From: Thalassotalea agarivorans
GTDB taxonomy: Bacteria; Pseudomonadota; Gammaproteobacteria; Enterobacterales; Alteromonadaceae
Length of the DNA stretch: 64,000 bases
Reading direction: 5' to 3'
Assembly (NCBI RefSeq): GCF_030295955.1
Contig: NZ_AP027363.1
Coordinates: 2,625,046 to 2,689,045, forward strand
In this document: piece after piece, positions 9,422 through 18,710 of the stretch
Numbering within the stretch: position 1 is the first letter of the stretch
Layout of the letters: every line of letters begins with the position of its first letter
The notes under the pieces: generated by a model
What the model was told of the DNA's origin: nothing
The model's database searches: none
What the model saw: the letters and a program-made list of their open reading frames with translations, nothing else
Translations under genes and position numbers: made by a program

Positions 9422-9451
9422 GAAAAATTTGGTGCCCTTTCGGGCACCAAA
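9422..9451 (-). terminator. Terminator/attenuator after the TonB-dependent receptor gene
   Basis: A perfect 10-bp stem (TTTGGTGCCC / GGGCACCAAA) with a 4-base loop, followed on the minus strand by a T tract. It lies between the receptor stop and the first halogenase start in the same direction, so it probably limits readthrough into the halogenases. Confidence 0.85.
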
Positions 9452-9488
9452 CAGCGTGTAAGTGACTCTCGTCACTTGAGGGAGACTA

Positions 9489-12400
9489 TTAGAAATTACC
9501 ACGCACCACGATAGAGTAGCGTCTATCGTTGGTAAACCAAGAACGTATCACTCTGTCACCGTCCTCGTTCACCTGCATAGTTGTTTCCGTAATATTGTTG
9601 TTCAAGTTTGTCCCTTGGAAACCAATCTTCCAGTTTTCTGTTACATCATAGAAAATAGAAGCATCAAGTTGTCCATTGGCCTCGTTATAAATTGGCAATG
9701 TCGTAATAACATCACGTGTAGTTAGCAAGTAGTCACTACGCCAGCTATAAGCAACACGGGCTGATATTCCGTATTTTTCATACATAGCAGCAACATTGAA
9801 GTTATCTTGCGACAAGCCTTCTAATGGTAGGTTGTCAAAAGCAAAGTCACCTGCATCTACACTATCGCCCGCATCATCAGACAGACCCTCATTGGGTGAA
9901 CCTTCTTCGTCTATATAGGTATAGTTAAACTGCATACCTAAACCAGACAATGCACCTGGTAAAAAGTCATAGAATTGCTGATAGGCAAATTCGAAACCTT
10001 TAATTGTACCTTCATCACCATTGGTTGCACCGGCAACTTCAACCTGTTGAGTAGCACCATTATTGGTGTAATCACGCACGGTAACGCCATTGATGAAATA
10101 GTTTTCTAAACTCTTATGGAATAAGGCTAAGGTTAATGAATCGCCCTCACCGAAGTAGTATTCAAAAGAGATATCAGAATTCATTGATTCCATCGGTTGT
10201 AAATACGGGTTACCTGAGGCCGCGGTATAACGGTCATAGGCAGCGCTTACAGGCACCGGTGGATCAACACTGTCGTCATAATCCACTTGTAAATCTTGAC
10301 CACTGATACTGACGTAGTTACGCAAGTTACCGAGCGCAGGTAATGCAATCGCTTGTGACCAACCAATACGAATTAAGAATTCGTCGGTGATGTTGAACTT
10401 GACGTTCAAACTAGGTAACACAGTATCATAAGTACTGGATTCGACCGTATTTTCAGACGCACCATTACCAAAATCTTTTTGGTCTTGTGGTAAGTAGTTT
10501 TCAACCTCAGTCGGGTCATTTGGATCATCAGGGCGATCATCTGGGTAGCTAATGAAACCGTATGTGTCGTTTTCTAAACGCACATATCGCGCACCGACGT
10601 TTGCGTCGTATTCAAATCCACCAATCTCACCTTCAAAGTTCAAGCGTACATAAAAGGCCGTACTCATTTCATCGGTTTGGTTAATTTCATTTGGTAAGAA
10701 GTTACCTTCTGCGCCTGCACGCGCAGCCAAAGGTAACCAACCGCTATCATTTACACTGGCTAAACTGGTCGCAAGATTATTGTAATCTCGTACCATATCC
10801 ATTGCTGGGAACAACAAATCGTTGCCGCCTTCAATAGCTAGTTGACCTCTAGCTAAGTTGTCAAAACTAACCACATCATAAGGTACTGTGTTTTGGTCGT
10901 ACCAACGCGGGCCATTTGCCGTCCAACCTTCACTTAAGTTACCCCAGTTGTACGTTGATTGACGTGTTGTTTGTTCTCGAGATGAGTGACGCACACCCAC
11001 CATAATTGACGTTAACACGCTATCATCTAGCGTATATTCTGTGTCAAAACGAGCTGCTAATTCCTTACCTTCGTTATCTGAGATGTGGTCCATCGCGTAA
11101 CGCCAGAAGTAAGAAGAAGGGTCTTGTAAATAGGTTGAATCAAATGCATATCCAGGCTGATTGTTAAATGTTGGATCTAGTAAAACTACATCTGCAACAC
11201 CGCTGCCACTGCGATCTAAACCAACAACCGCTCGAGCAGCACCACCAACTGACACATCAAGGATATCCATATCCGCATCAACTTGTTGCACGTCAAAATT
11301 AAATGCCCAATTTTCATTTGGTGTCCATTTAATATTGATACTCGCATCTGAAACTTGAGATTCCTGATCGCGCACACGCGTCAACAATGAGTGCTTCGCA
11401 CCGTATATACCGCCTGGTGCGTCACCACGCCAGCCCGCATCCGATGTCATAACACCTGATTCAAAGTAGCCTGCACTATCTGTTTCAAATGTAGTGCCTT
11501 CGACTGGCAATAAATTAGTCGCCACACTGCCATCATCCGCCCATTCAACTACATTTTCACCCCAAGCCAATGTTGCTTCAGAGCGAATGTATTCACCGGT
11601 AACAAGTAGCGTTTTATCAGGACTTTCCCACTGTACTGAGCCACCAAAACCTTCACGTGTTCTATCGTCTAGCTTTTTACTTAAGCGCACAGACTCTGGC
11701 ACAAATAGGTTTGGATCGCGATCTTGTGCTCGATAACGACCAATTTGGACAGCATCAGATTGCACGTCCATCGTCGCATTTGTGTAATTTACCAAGAAAC
11801 CAAAACGACCCGCGTCTGTGTCGTAGTTTTCACTAATAAGACCTGAAAAGTTAGGTGACCATTCTTCACGTAAATCGGCATAAGTACCGTCTACAGTAAA
11901 TGCAACCACACCATCATGATCGTCAAATGGTTTACGCGTGTTAAGGCTGATTGTGCCGGCGATACCGCCTTCAATCATATCAGCCGTTTGGTTTTTAAAG
12001 ACTTGTACCGAGCCCATCAGCTCCGGCGATACATCTTCAAAACTCAAACCACGACCGGAGTCAGCAGAAAAACTGTCACGGCCATTAAATTCTGTTCTTG
12101 CATGAGTCAAACCACGAACTACCGCGCCACCACCTTCAACGCCAAAGTGATCAGGGTCGTTGGCTGCTGCAAATCGCTCAATGGCGACACCTGGTAATCT
12201 GGAGATAGCTTCTAGAACGCTTCGATCAGGTAGTGAACCCATATCTTCCGCGGAGATGGCATCCATAACTGTGTCGGCGCCCATTTTCATTTCACGGGCA
12301 GTAATAAGGTTACGGCGTTGACCCGTCACTTCAATAACTTCTACATTATTTTCAGCGTTTTCAGCGGCAACATTTTCGGTATCAGGCGACGGCTGAGCTT

Positions 12401-12509
12401 GTTCTTCTTGTGCAATTGCATTGGCAGAAATACCTAATACTGCGCAGGCAACTAAAGAGTACTTAAAAGCTGTTTTTTTGCTTCGCCCCTTTTTGGTTTG
12501 ATGTCTCAT
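9489..12509 (-). CDS. TonB-dependent outer-membrane receptor
   Basis: A 1006-residue receptor with a signal peptide (positively charged start, hydrophobic core to about residue 33, cleavage near ANAIA). VEVIEVTG near residue 56 looks like a TonB box. The plug domain contains LPDRSVLEAISRLPGVAIER and VRGLTHARTEFNGRDSF, typical of the large Xanthomonas/Caulobacter-type receptor family (TIGR01782-like). The beta-barrel fills the rest and ends in the expected C-terminal aromatic (VVRGNF). An AGGGA ribosome site is 7 bases before the ATG. It would import a ligand too large for porins. The downstream halogenase genes suggest that ligand is an aromatic or indolic compound, or a glycan carrying one; this is inference from context. 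Confidence 0.93.
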   Translation of the reverse strand: MRHQTKKGRSKKTAFKYSLVACAVLGISANAIAQEEQAQPSPDTENVAAENAENNVEVIEVTGQRRNLITAREMKMGADTVMDAISAEDMGSLPDRSVLEAISRLPGVAIERFAAANDPDHFGVEGGGAVVRGLTHARTEFNGRDSFSADSGRGLSFEDVSPELMGSVQVFKNQTADMIEGGIAGTISLNTRKPFDDHDGVVAFTVDGTYADLREEWSPNFSGLISENYDTDAGRFGFLVNYTNATMDVQSDAVQIGRYRAQDRDPNLFVPESVRLSKKLDDRTREGFGGSVQWESPDKTLLVTGEYIRSEATLAWGENVVEWADDGSVATNLLPVEGTTFETDSAGYFESGVMTSDAGWRGDAPGGIYGAKHSLLTRVRDQESQVSDASINIKWTPNENWAFNFDVQQVDADMDILDVSVGGAARAVVGLDRSGSGVADVVLLDPTFNNQPGYAFDSTYLQDPSSYFWRYAMDHISDNEGKELAARFDTEYTLDDSVLTSIMVGVRHSSREQTTRQSTYNWGNLSEGWTANGPRWYDQNTVPYDVVSFDNLARGQLAIEGGNDLLFPAMDMVRDYNNLATSLASVNDSGWLPLAARAGAEGNFLPNEINQTDEMSTAFYVRLNFEGEIGGFEYDANVGARYVRLENDTYGFISYPDDRPDDPNDPTEVENYLPQDQKDFGNGASENTVESSTYDTVLPSLNVKFNITDEFLIRIGWSQAIALPALGNLRNYVSISGQDLQVDYDDSVDPPVPVSAAYDRYTAASGNPYLQPMESMNSDISFEYYFGEGDSLTLALFHKSLENYFINGVTVRDYTNNGATQQVEVAGATNGDEGTIKGFEFAYQQFYDFLPGALSGLGMQFNYTYIDEEGSPNEGLSDDAGDSVDAGDFAFDNLPLEGLSQDNFNVAAMYEKYGISARVAYSWRSDYLLTTRDVITTLPIYNEANGQLDASIFYDVTENWKIGFQGTNLNNNITETTMQVNEDGDRVIRSWFTNDRRYSIVVRGNF

Positions 12510-12600
12510 ATAAATCCCTAACTGAATGTTGTAAGCGAGCTTTTAATGCCCGCATTATTTTTTTATTCATGTTGAGATTAGCGAAGGGAATGTAAAGGGT

Positions 12601-12658
12601 CGTTCAATAAAGGAATTTAGCGTAAATTTGAACGTTCAACTTTCTACAAAACGTTCAA
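12601..12658. promoter_or_regulatory. Three CGTTCAA repeats upstream of the receptor gene, one inside a 12-bp palindrome
   Basis: CGTTCAA occurs at 12601-12607, 12633-12639 and 12652-12658. The middle copy is half of the perfect palindrome TTGAACGTTCAA (12628-12639). They lie about 90-150 bases before the receptor start, where operators of the receptor-halogenase operon would be expected. The cognate regulator is not identified and no convincing -35/-10 pair could be fixed. Confidence 0.45.
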
Positions 12659-12713
12659 ATACAGGTACCAAAAAAACACCAAGCTAATGAATTATATAGG
12701 TTTTATAAAAAAC

Positions 12714-12745
12714 AAAAAAGCGCCACAAGAAAATGTAAGCGCTTT
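12714..12745 (-). terminator. Likely terminator of the small lipoprotein gene (overlaps a LacI-type operator match)
   Basis: On the minus strand an AAAGCGC / GCGCTTT stem with a 15-base loop is followed by a T tract, 20 bases after the stop of the 12765-13067 gene. Part of it, TGTAAGCGCTTTCA (12734-12747), also fits the palindromic consensus of LacI/GalR-family operators, so a regulatory role is an alternative. Confidence 0.55.
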
Positions 12746-12764
12746 CAAAAAATAGTTAAAAAAC

Positions 12765-13067
12765 CTACTTTTTCTCTTGTTTTTGCTTCTCTACAAACGC
12801 TTTTGCCTCTTCTTTGTTTTCGCAAATTGCAGGCTGTTTATCATCTCTATAGAAACGAATATCAACACAATCTTGTTCAAATCTGCGCTCTAGTTCAGTT
12901 CGTCTAAGCGGTTGATCTTTTGCGTTATCAATTTGTCTTTGCAGTGACTGACAATGCTGAATCTGCTGATGCTGAACATTAACATCTTCGCACGCGTTTT
13001 CGTTTGATGAACAGGCAGCTATGGTTGCCACGGTAGCCGCAATAAATAGTGTCTTAGTTATCTTCAT
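12765..13067 (-). CDS. Small lipoprotein of unknown function
   Basis: 100 residues with a clear lipoprotein signal (lipobox IAAC, Cys19). The mature part is short, charged and rich in Gln/Glu/Lys, with four cysteines after the lipid cysteine that could form disulfides (in NACED, QHCQS, QDCVD and AICEN). It ends in a lysine-rich helix. I do not recognise the family. It is divergent from the oxygenase gene at 13151 and read toward the receptor gene, but separated from it by a likely terminator. Confidence 0.7.
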   Translation of the reverse strand: MKITKTLFIAATVATIAACSSNENACEDVNVQHQQIQHCQSLQRQIDNAKDQPLRRTELERRFEQDCVDIRFYRDDKQPAICENKEEAKAFVEKQKQEKK

Positions 13068-13150
13068 TTGGTTAAATCTTTAGTAGAATGCTACATTTAG
13101 CTTAATTGTAACTAACAATTAATTCAAAGCCTAGCTTAGGAATTTCCACA

Positions 13151-13993
13151 ATGTTCGTAGACGTCGTCAATTATGAAGATGAAAATGCCGCTGAAAAATT
13201 TGTAAAAAGCTTACATAACAGTGGATTTGGTGTTTTAACTCATCACCCGATCAAACAATCATTGGTCAATCGCATATATGAGCAATGGTATGCCTTTTTT
13301 CAATCACAAGAAAAAAACGACTTTGCCTTTAGCGTAGAAAAGCAGGACGGTTATTTTGCTCCTGAAATATCTGAAACTGCAAAAGGTCATACTAAAAAAG
13401 ATATTAAAGAGTATTACCACGTATACCCTTGGGGGAGGATTCCTGATTCACTTAAGGACGATATTCTTGAATATTATGCACTTGCCTCCGAATTAGCCGC
13501 AGAGCTGCTAGACTGGGTAGAAAAATATAGCCCACCAGAGATTGCTCAAAAATATTCAGAGCCCTTGTCTAATATGATTAAGGATACCCCTAATACCTTG
13601 CTAAGAGTATTGCATTATCCGCCATTAACTGGTGATGAAGAGCCTGGCGCTATTCGCGCAGCCGCTCATGAAGATATTAACTTGTTGACTATTTTACCAG
13701 CAGCCAACGAACCTGGATTACAAGTACAACAAAAGGATGATACTTGGGTTGATGTACCAGCAGATTTTGGTACCTTGATCATTAATATCGGCGATATGCT
13801 GCAAGAAGCTTCAGGCGGTTATTTTCCATCAACAAGCCACAGGGTGATCAACCCAAGTGGTGAAGAAGCAATGAAGTCTCGTATTTCTTTGCCGTTGTTT
13901 TTGCATCCGCGCAGTGAAGTTGTGTTGTCTGAGAGGCACACACAACACAGTTATTTGATGGAACGATTAAAAGAACTCGGCGTTAAACCTTAA
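13151..13993 (+). CDS. 2-oxoglutarate/Fe(II)-dependent oxygenase of the isopenicillin N synthase family
   Basis: A 280-residue protein with the non-haem iron facial triad in AAHEDINLLT (His173, Asp175) and STSHRVINP (His230), and the 2-oxoglutarate-binding Arg-x-Ser in SRISLPLF (Arg244, Ser246). GLQVQQKDDTWVDVP is typical of the family, and the N-terminal DIOX_N-like region is short. Members hydroxylate or desaturate small molecules. No biosynthetic partner adjoins it, so the substrate cannot be guessed. It is monocistronic, closed by a terminator shared with the convergent RND gene. Confidence 0.85.
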   Translation: MFVDVVNYEDENAAEKFVKSLHNSGFGVLTHHPIKQSLVNRIYEQWYAFFQSQEKNDFAFSVEKQDGYFAPEISETAKGHTKKDIKEYYHVYPWGRIPDSLKDDILEYYALASELAAELLDWVEKYSPPEIAQKYSEPLSNMIKDTPNTLLRVLHYPPLTGDEEPGAIRAAAHEDINLLTILPAANEPGLQVQQKDDTWVDVPADFGTLIINIGDMLQEASGGYFPSTSHRVINPSGEEAMKSRISLPLFLHPRSEVVLSERHTQHSYLMERLKELGVKP

Positions 13994-14003
13994 AATTTTC
14001 CAA

Positions 14004-14030
14004 AAAAAAGCCACCTTACGGTGGCTTTTT
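14004..14030. terminator. Bidirectional terminator
   Basis: GCCACC / GGTGGC stem with a TTAC loop, flanked by A and T tracts, between the convergent oxygenase and RND genes. Confidence 0.9.
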
Positions 14031-14031
14031 A

Positions 14032-17000
14032 TTATTCATGCGATTTTCGCTGGAATGGTTTAGAAATAAGACCACCATACCACTTAAATCCTTTACCGGT
14101 ATGATACCAAGTACGTGTGTTCATATGTCTAATATCATCAAATATTAAGTACAGTGATGGTATTAAGATTAATGTAACCGCCGTTGCAAACAAGACACCA
14201 AAGCCAAGTGATACAGCCATTGGAATGACCAACTGTGCTTGCAAGCTTGTTTCAAAGAACATGATTGGCACTAAGCCTATAAAGGTCGTTAGTGAGGTCA
14301 GCATAATCGCTCTAAAGCGTTTGGTGCCCGCATATTCAACAGCATCAACAAGTCGTATACCCTCTCTTCTTGCATTGTTGACATAATCAACCATGACCAG
14401 TGAATCATTCACTACCACCCCAACAACAGCCATAATACCGAAGACCGACATCATGCTCATATCCATACCCATGATGATGTGGCCATAGACTGCACCGACA
14501 ATACCGAATGGAATAACTGTCATAATCATCATCGGTTGCGAATAAGAACGCAGCGGTATTGCTAACAACGAGAAGATAACCATCAATGAAATGACCAAAT
14601 TCTTTAATTGTTCATTAGCACTGCGCATTTCTTCTTCTATACGACCCGAAACATTGGTTTTAACCGTTGGGAATTGGCGCAACAATTCTGGAATATAGTT
14701 GTCGCGAATGTCGTTAGCTACCTTGAATGGCTCTACTTGTTCAGCATCAACGCTACCCCAAATATTAATGGTTCTATTACCATTTTCACGACGGATACGT
14801 GTTACACCTTGCTTCATCGTAATATCTGCTAATTGGCTTAACGGTAATTCAGCGCCATTAGGAGCTTGAATAAGCGTATCTTCAACGTGTCCTACTGAGC
14901 TACGCTGCGCTTGTGGATAGCGCACCATCACGCGAATTTCTTCACTATCGCGCAAGATACGTTGCGCTTCTAAGCCATAGAAACTATAAGCGACTTGAGA
15001 CGCGATATCAGACAATGATAAGCCTAAGCTATATGCCAATGGCTTAAGGGTAAATTGCACTTCCTTCGCACTAGTTTGACGAGAATCTGCAACATCACCG
15101 ACACCTTTAATTGAGTTCAACTTGGCTTTCAGTGCAGTCGCCGCTGCTACTAATTGTTCGTCATTGGTACTTTCTAGCCTAAATGAGATATCACCATCCT
15201 CTCGGCCACCGCCATCTATTGTGTCTTGTACGCGAACAGATTTTACGCCTGGAAGTGATGGTATTGCCGTACGCCAGCGGTCAGACAGTTCAAACGGGTC
15301 AATTGGACGGTCATCAGGTTGCACTAGTTTCATCATAATGCGACCTTGGGTACGACCATTCATTTGCACGTGCATGTCTTCCACCATAGGCTTGCCGTAC
15401 TCATCTACAATCTTCTGCTCTACGTCATTAACGATGTTTTCAACACGTAACAATGTAGCTAACGCATCTTTTTCAGCAGTATCAACATTCATTTCTATGG
15501 TAATACGCGGAAAATCATGTGGTATTTTTCCGTTACCAACGTAGCGAACAAGGCCACCTTGGAATAAGCCCACAGTAATAAAGATTACCGCGATGAAAAA
15601 TGATAGTACTGCCCAACGATGTTTTAAAAACACCTTCAATGATGGGTGATAAACCTTATAAATCAAAAACTGTACACCGCCATCTACTTTACGACGCATG
15701 CGATCAGATAACGAATTAGAATCAGCTGGTTTTTCTTTCATTCCAGCTAAATGCGCAGGAAGAATCAACTTCGACTCTACCAGTGAGAACAGTAAACATA
15801 AGATAACGACGTAACCAATTGATTTACCAAAGGCACTTTCAGGACCATCGCCTAAGATAAATGGTACAAACACAGCGATTGTTGTTAACACCCCGAAGGT
15901 TGCTGGCATTGCAACACGTTTTACACCTCGAATCACGTTATCAACACTATGCCCTTTCGCTTCGGTTTCGGCATGCGCACTTTCTCCCATAACAATGGCG
16001 TCATCGACCACGATCCCCAGCACCATAATAAAGGCGAATAAACTCACCAGGTTAATGGTAACATTGGTGAATTCCATAGGCATAAGCATTAACGTACCTA
16101 GGAAACACACAGGTAAACCTATCATGACCCAAAACGCTAGTTTAATTCTTAAAAATAGCGCCAGCATCATGAAAACTAAGACCGCACCGCCAAGCATGTT
16201 TTCTAACATCATGTCTAAGCGACCTTCCAAATAGAAGGTTAAATCCACCCAAGGGTCAATCATCACACCATCAGGTAATTCAGCTTTCTTTGTTTCGATA
16301 AAACGATTAATAACACTGGCAACATCTGTAATACTTTGATTCTCAGCCGCGCCAATAAAGAAGCTTACCGCGTTCTTACCATTAAACTTAGAGTATTGAA
16401 TACCTTCTTGAAAGCCATCAACAACTGTTGCTACGTCGCCAAGTAATATCTTGGTACCATCAGCGCGCGTAATAACAGGCAGGTTCTCAAATTCATGGCC
16501 TCTATAGGCCTGATTTTCAACACGTAGGTTGATGTAACCATTTTCTGCCCGTATTTGACCTGCAGACATGTTGCGAGAAAAACCTCTTACTGCGCTAGCA
16601 ACTTGTTGGAAGCTCAAGCCATATTCACGCAGCTTATCTTTACTCACTTCAATTGATATTTCATAACCTAAACCGCCGTAAAAATCTGAAACGTTGATCA
16701 TCGGCAGCTGCTGAATCTCATCATGAATATCGCGGCCTAGCTCTTTTAGATCTCGATAAGACAAGTCACCATACAAACTGACCCAAAGCACTTCTTGGGT
16801 AAACTTAATTCGTTCAATTTTGGGGCGTTCCATACCTGCGGGGAAACTCGGAATAGAATCAATTTGAGATTTAACTTCTTCCAAAACGACCTGAGGATCA
16901 TAACCTTCTTCCACTTGAAACCAACCGTTTGAGTAGTTTCGGTTTGAATAGGTGATAACACGCTTTAAGCCCTGTACGGTTTCAAGCGCTTCTTCCACTT

Positions 17001-17214
17001 TAATGGTGATCCCTTCTTCCACTTCCTGTGGCGCAGCGCCTGGGTAAGCCGCGCTGTATTCAATCCAGTTAATTTTAAATTGTGGAAACATTTGCTTGTT
17101 GATGGTGCCTGCAGTTAGCAATCCACCAACAATAATGAATACCATCAACAAGTTTGCTGCAACGCTATTGCGAGCAAACCACGCAATAATGCCTTTATTG
17201 GTATCTATTTTCAT
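14032..17214 (-). CDS. RND-family efflux permease
   Basis: 1060 residues, the normal size of an AcrB/MexB-like inner-membrane proton antiporter. There are twelve predicted membrane segments in two halves, each half with a large periplasmic loop. The proton-relay aspartate pair is in GIVVDDAIVMGESAH near residue 405, and the second half has the matching GVVVNDSLVMVDYVN. It starts 3 bases after the adaptor gene stop, so the two are co-transcribed. It would form a tripartite pump with the adaptor and a TolC-type channel encoded elsewhere. It resembles the permease at 57046-60198 (shared RNSVAANLLMVFII-type start), so they are paralogues. No substrate can be assigned. Confidence 0.9.
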   Translation of the reverse strand: MKIDTNKGIIAWFARNSVAANLLMVFIIVGGLLTAGTINKQMFPQFKINWIEYSAAYPGAAPQEVEEGITIKVEEALETVQGLKRVITYSNRNYSNGWFQVEEGYDPQVVLEEVKSQIDSIPSFPAGMERPKIERIKFTQEVLWVSLYGDLSYRDLKELGRDIHDEIQQLPMINVSDFYGGLGYEISIEVSKDKLREYGLSFQQVASAVRGFSRNMSAGQIRAENGYINLRVENQAYRGHEFENLPVITRADGTKILLGDVATVVDGFQEGIQYSKFNGKNAVSFFIGAAENQSITDVASVINRFIETKKAELPDGVMIDPWVDLTFYLEGRLDMMLENMLGGAVLVFMMLALFLRIKLAFWVMIGLPVCFLGTLMLMPMEFTNVTINLVSLFAFIMVLGIVVDDAIVMGESAHAETEAKGHSVDNVIRGVKRVAMPATFGVLTTIAVFVPFILGDGPESAFGKSIGYVVILCLLFSLVESKLILPAHLAGMKEKPADSNSLSDRMRRKVDGGVQFLIYKVYHPSLKVFLKHRWAVLSFFIAVIFITVGLFQGGLVRYVGNGKIPHDFPRITIEMNVDTAEKDALATLLRVENIVNDVEQKIVDEYGKPMVEDMHVQMNGRTQGRIMMKLVQPDDRPIDPFELSDRWRTAIPSLPGVKSVRVQDTIDGGGREDGDISFRLESTNDEQLVAAATALKAKLNSIKGVGDVADSRQTSAKEVQFTLKPLAYSLGLSLSDIASQVAYSFYGLEAQRILRDSEEIRVMVRYPQAQRSSVGHVEDTLIQAPNGAELPLSQLADITMKQGVTRIRRENGNRTINIWGSVDAEQVEPFKVANDIRDNYIPELLRQFPTVKTNVSGRIEEEMRSANEQLKNLVISLMVIFSLLAIPLRSYSQPMMIMTVIPFGIVGAVYGHIIMGMDMSMMSVFGIMAVVGVVVNDSLVMVDYVNNARREGIRLVDAVEYAGTKRFRAIMLTSLTTFIGLVPIMFFETSLQAQLVIPMAVSLGFGVLFATAVTLILIPSLYLIFDDIRHMNTRTWYHTGKGFKWYGGLISKPFQRKSHE

Positions 17215-17217
17215 GGC

Positions 17218-18447
17218 TTAGCCCTCGTTGCTCGCGATTTGTGGTTCTTGTTCTTCCTCTACCGCTTCTTTTTCTTCAAGGTCAGTTTTATTGCTAGGTA
17301 ACGCAAGTTGCATTCCATCAACAGGGAAGTCCAATGCTGAGGTAATAATGCGATCGCCTTGATTTAAACCATGAGACACCACCACTTGTGCGCCATCTTG
17401 TCTTAATATAGTAATATCTACATATTGCAATTTAAGCTCTTCGTTTAAGATTGGTACACGAGAATCACTCACTAAATAACGTGGTACTGTAGTCGCTTGC
17501 GCTATTTCTTGTCCTTGAATTTTTGCGTTAACGTATGAACCAAAGCGCAATGGTGTTGTGTTTTCATCAATGTTTTCAACAAGACCTAATAGATACGGGT
17601 CTGATACTTCAGCAACCAGATAGCTCATGCGACTTTCGCCGTCTATTACACCTTCACTGCGTGCAACATGTGCGTGCCATGTCATTGGTTGGCCAGAAAA
17701 TTTACCTTCTAATTCAACCTTAGCTGCAATGCCTTGGTCGATAAGAAATTGTAATTGTGAATCTGGTACCGGCAGACGAATTTCTGCAACATCAGTACCA
17801 AGCACCTTGCCTAAGCGAGAACCCATGTTTACGAATGCGCCTAAACCAATGTTTCGCATTTCAATCATGGCATCGTATGGCGCCTTAACTTGAGTTCTTT
17901 CTAAGTTTCTTTCCGCTCTAAGCACTGCAGCTTGCGCCGCTTTTACACGCGCTATTTCCTGAGCCAATTGTGGTTTACGTAAACTAAGTTCAGTCGGTGA
18001 AGCGTTAGTAATGCGTTTCCACTCTTCTTCCGCTACTTTCGCCTGCGCTTTCTCTTGCTCCAAACCGGCTTTAGCTGTTGCTAAGCTTGCTTGCGCTTCA
18101 ATTAGTGCAGCTTCGTAATCACTTGGGTCAATACGCGCAAGTAATTCACCTTCTTTGACAAAGCCACCACGAACAAAAGCGTCAGACAGTTCAACAATTT
18201 GTCCACTTACTTGCGAAATGAGCTCAGTTTCAAACTTAGGTTTAACAACGCCGTATGATTTTACTTCTAACATTAACGGCGAGACTTCTACTTCCTGTAC
18301 AGCGACAATAGGAGTGTTATCAACCTTCTCTTTTTCTGCAGGAGGCTGCTTCATGCCGCTAAACATGCCCATGAATACCACGCCGATGATAAGAATTAAG
18401 ATAGGTAACAGTTTTTGTAAGATACGACCTTTTTTAGATTCAGCCAC
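17218..18447 (-). CDS. RND periplasmic adaptor (membrane fusion) subunit, HlyD family
   Basis: 409 residues. One N-terminal hydrophobic anchor (LLPILILIIGVVFMGMF) is followed by the beta-barrel/lipoyl half-motif (GQIVELSDAFVRGGFVKEGELLARID), an alpha-helical hairpin rich in Ala/Glu (about 110-185), the second lipoyl half (VKAPYDAMIEMRNIGLGAFV) and a C-terminal membrane-proximal domain with an acidic tail. This order is typical of MexA/AcrA-like adaptors. It precedes the permease by 3 bases and is the first gene of the pair. The 263 bases upstream are AT-rich; I could not fix a promoter there. Confidence 0.9.
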   Translation of the reverse strand: MAESKKGRILQKLLPILILIIGVVFMGMFSGMKQPPAEKEKVDNTPIVAVQEVEVSPLMLEVKSYGVVKPKFETELISQVSGQIVELSDAFVRGGFVKEGELLARIDPSDYEAALIEAQASLATAKAGLEQEKAQAKVAEEEWKRITNASPTELSLRKPQLAQEIARVKAAQAAVLRAERNLERTQVKAPYDAMIEMRNIGLGAFVNMGSRLGKVLGTDVAEIRLPVPDSQLQFLIDQGIAAKVELEGKFSGQPMTWHAHVARSEGVIDGESRMSYLVAEVSDPYLLGLVENIDENTTPLRFGSYVNAKIQGQEIAQATTVPRYLVSDSRVPILNEELKLQYVDITILRQDGAQVVVSHGLNQGDRIITSALDFPVDGMQLALPSNKTDLEEKEAVEEEQEPQIASNEG

Positions 18448-18710
18448 TTTTCAATCCTCGAAAATATTGCAATTACGATTGCTTTGCCACATAGACTACC
18501 TATTTAGATGCAACAAAACTTAACAAAGTTGTAAACAGGTATTACAAAATTCGCGCCTAAATCACGAAAACACGGAAATAAAATGCAAATAAAAAGAAAA
18601 AAGCTAATTAAAACAATACATTAAAAGTTTTAATTGGCTTTAAATTGTTACAATATTTTTTACAATTACAATAATGTAAATTTAGCTGAATTAGTCAATT
18701 ACACCAATTT

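Noticed and set aside
15122..15544. Plus-strand 140-codon frame
   Set aside because: Antisense shadow of the RND permease; low-complexity product.
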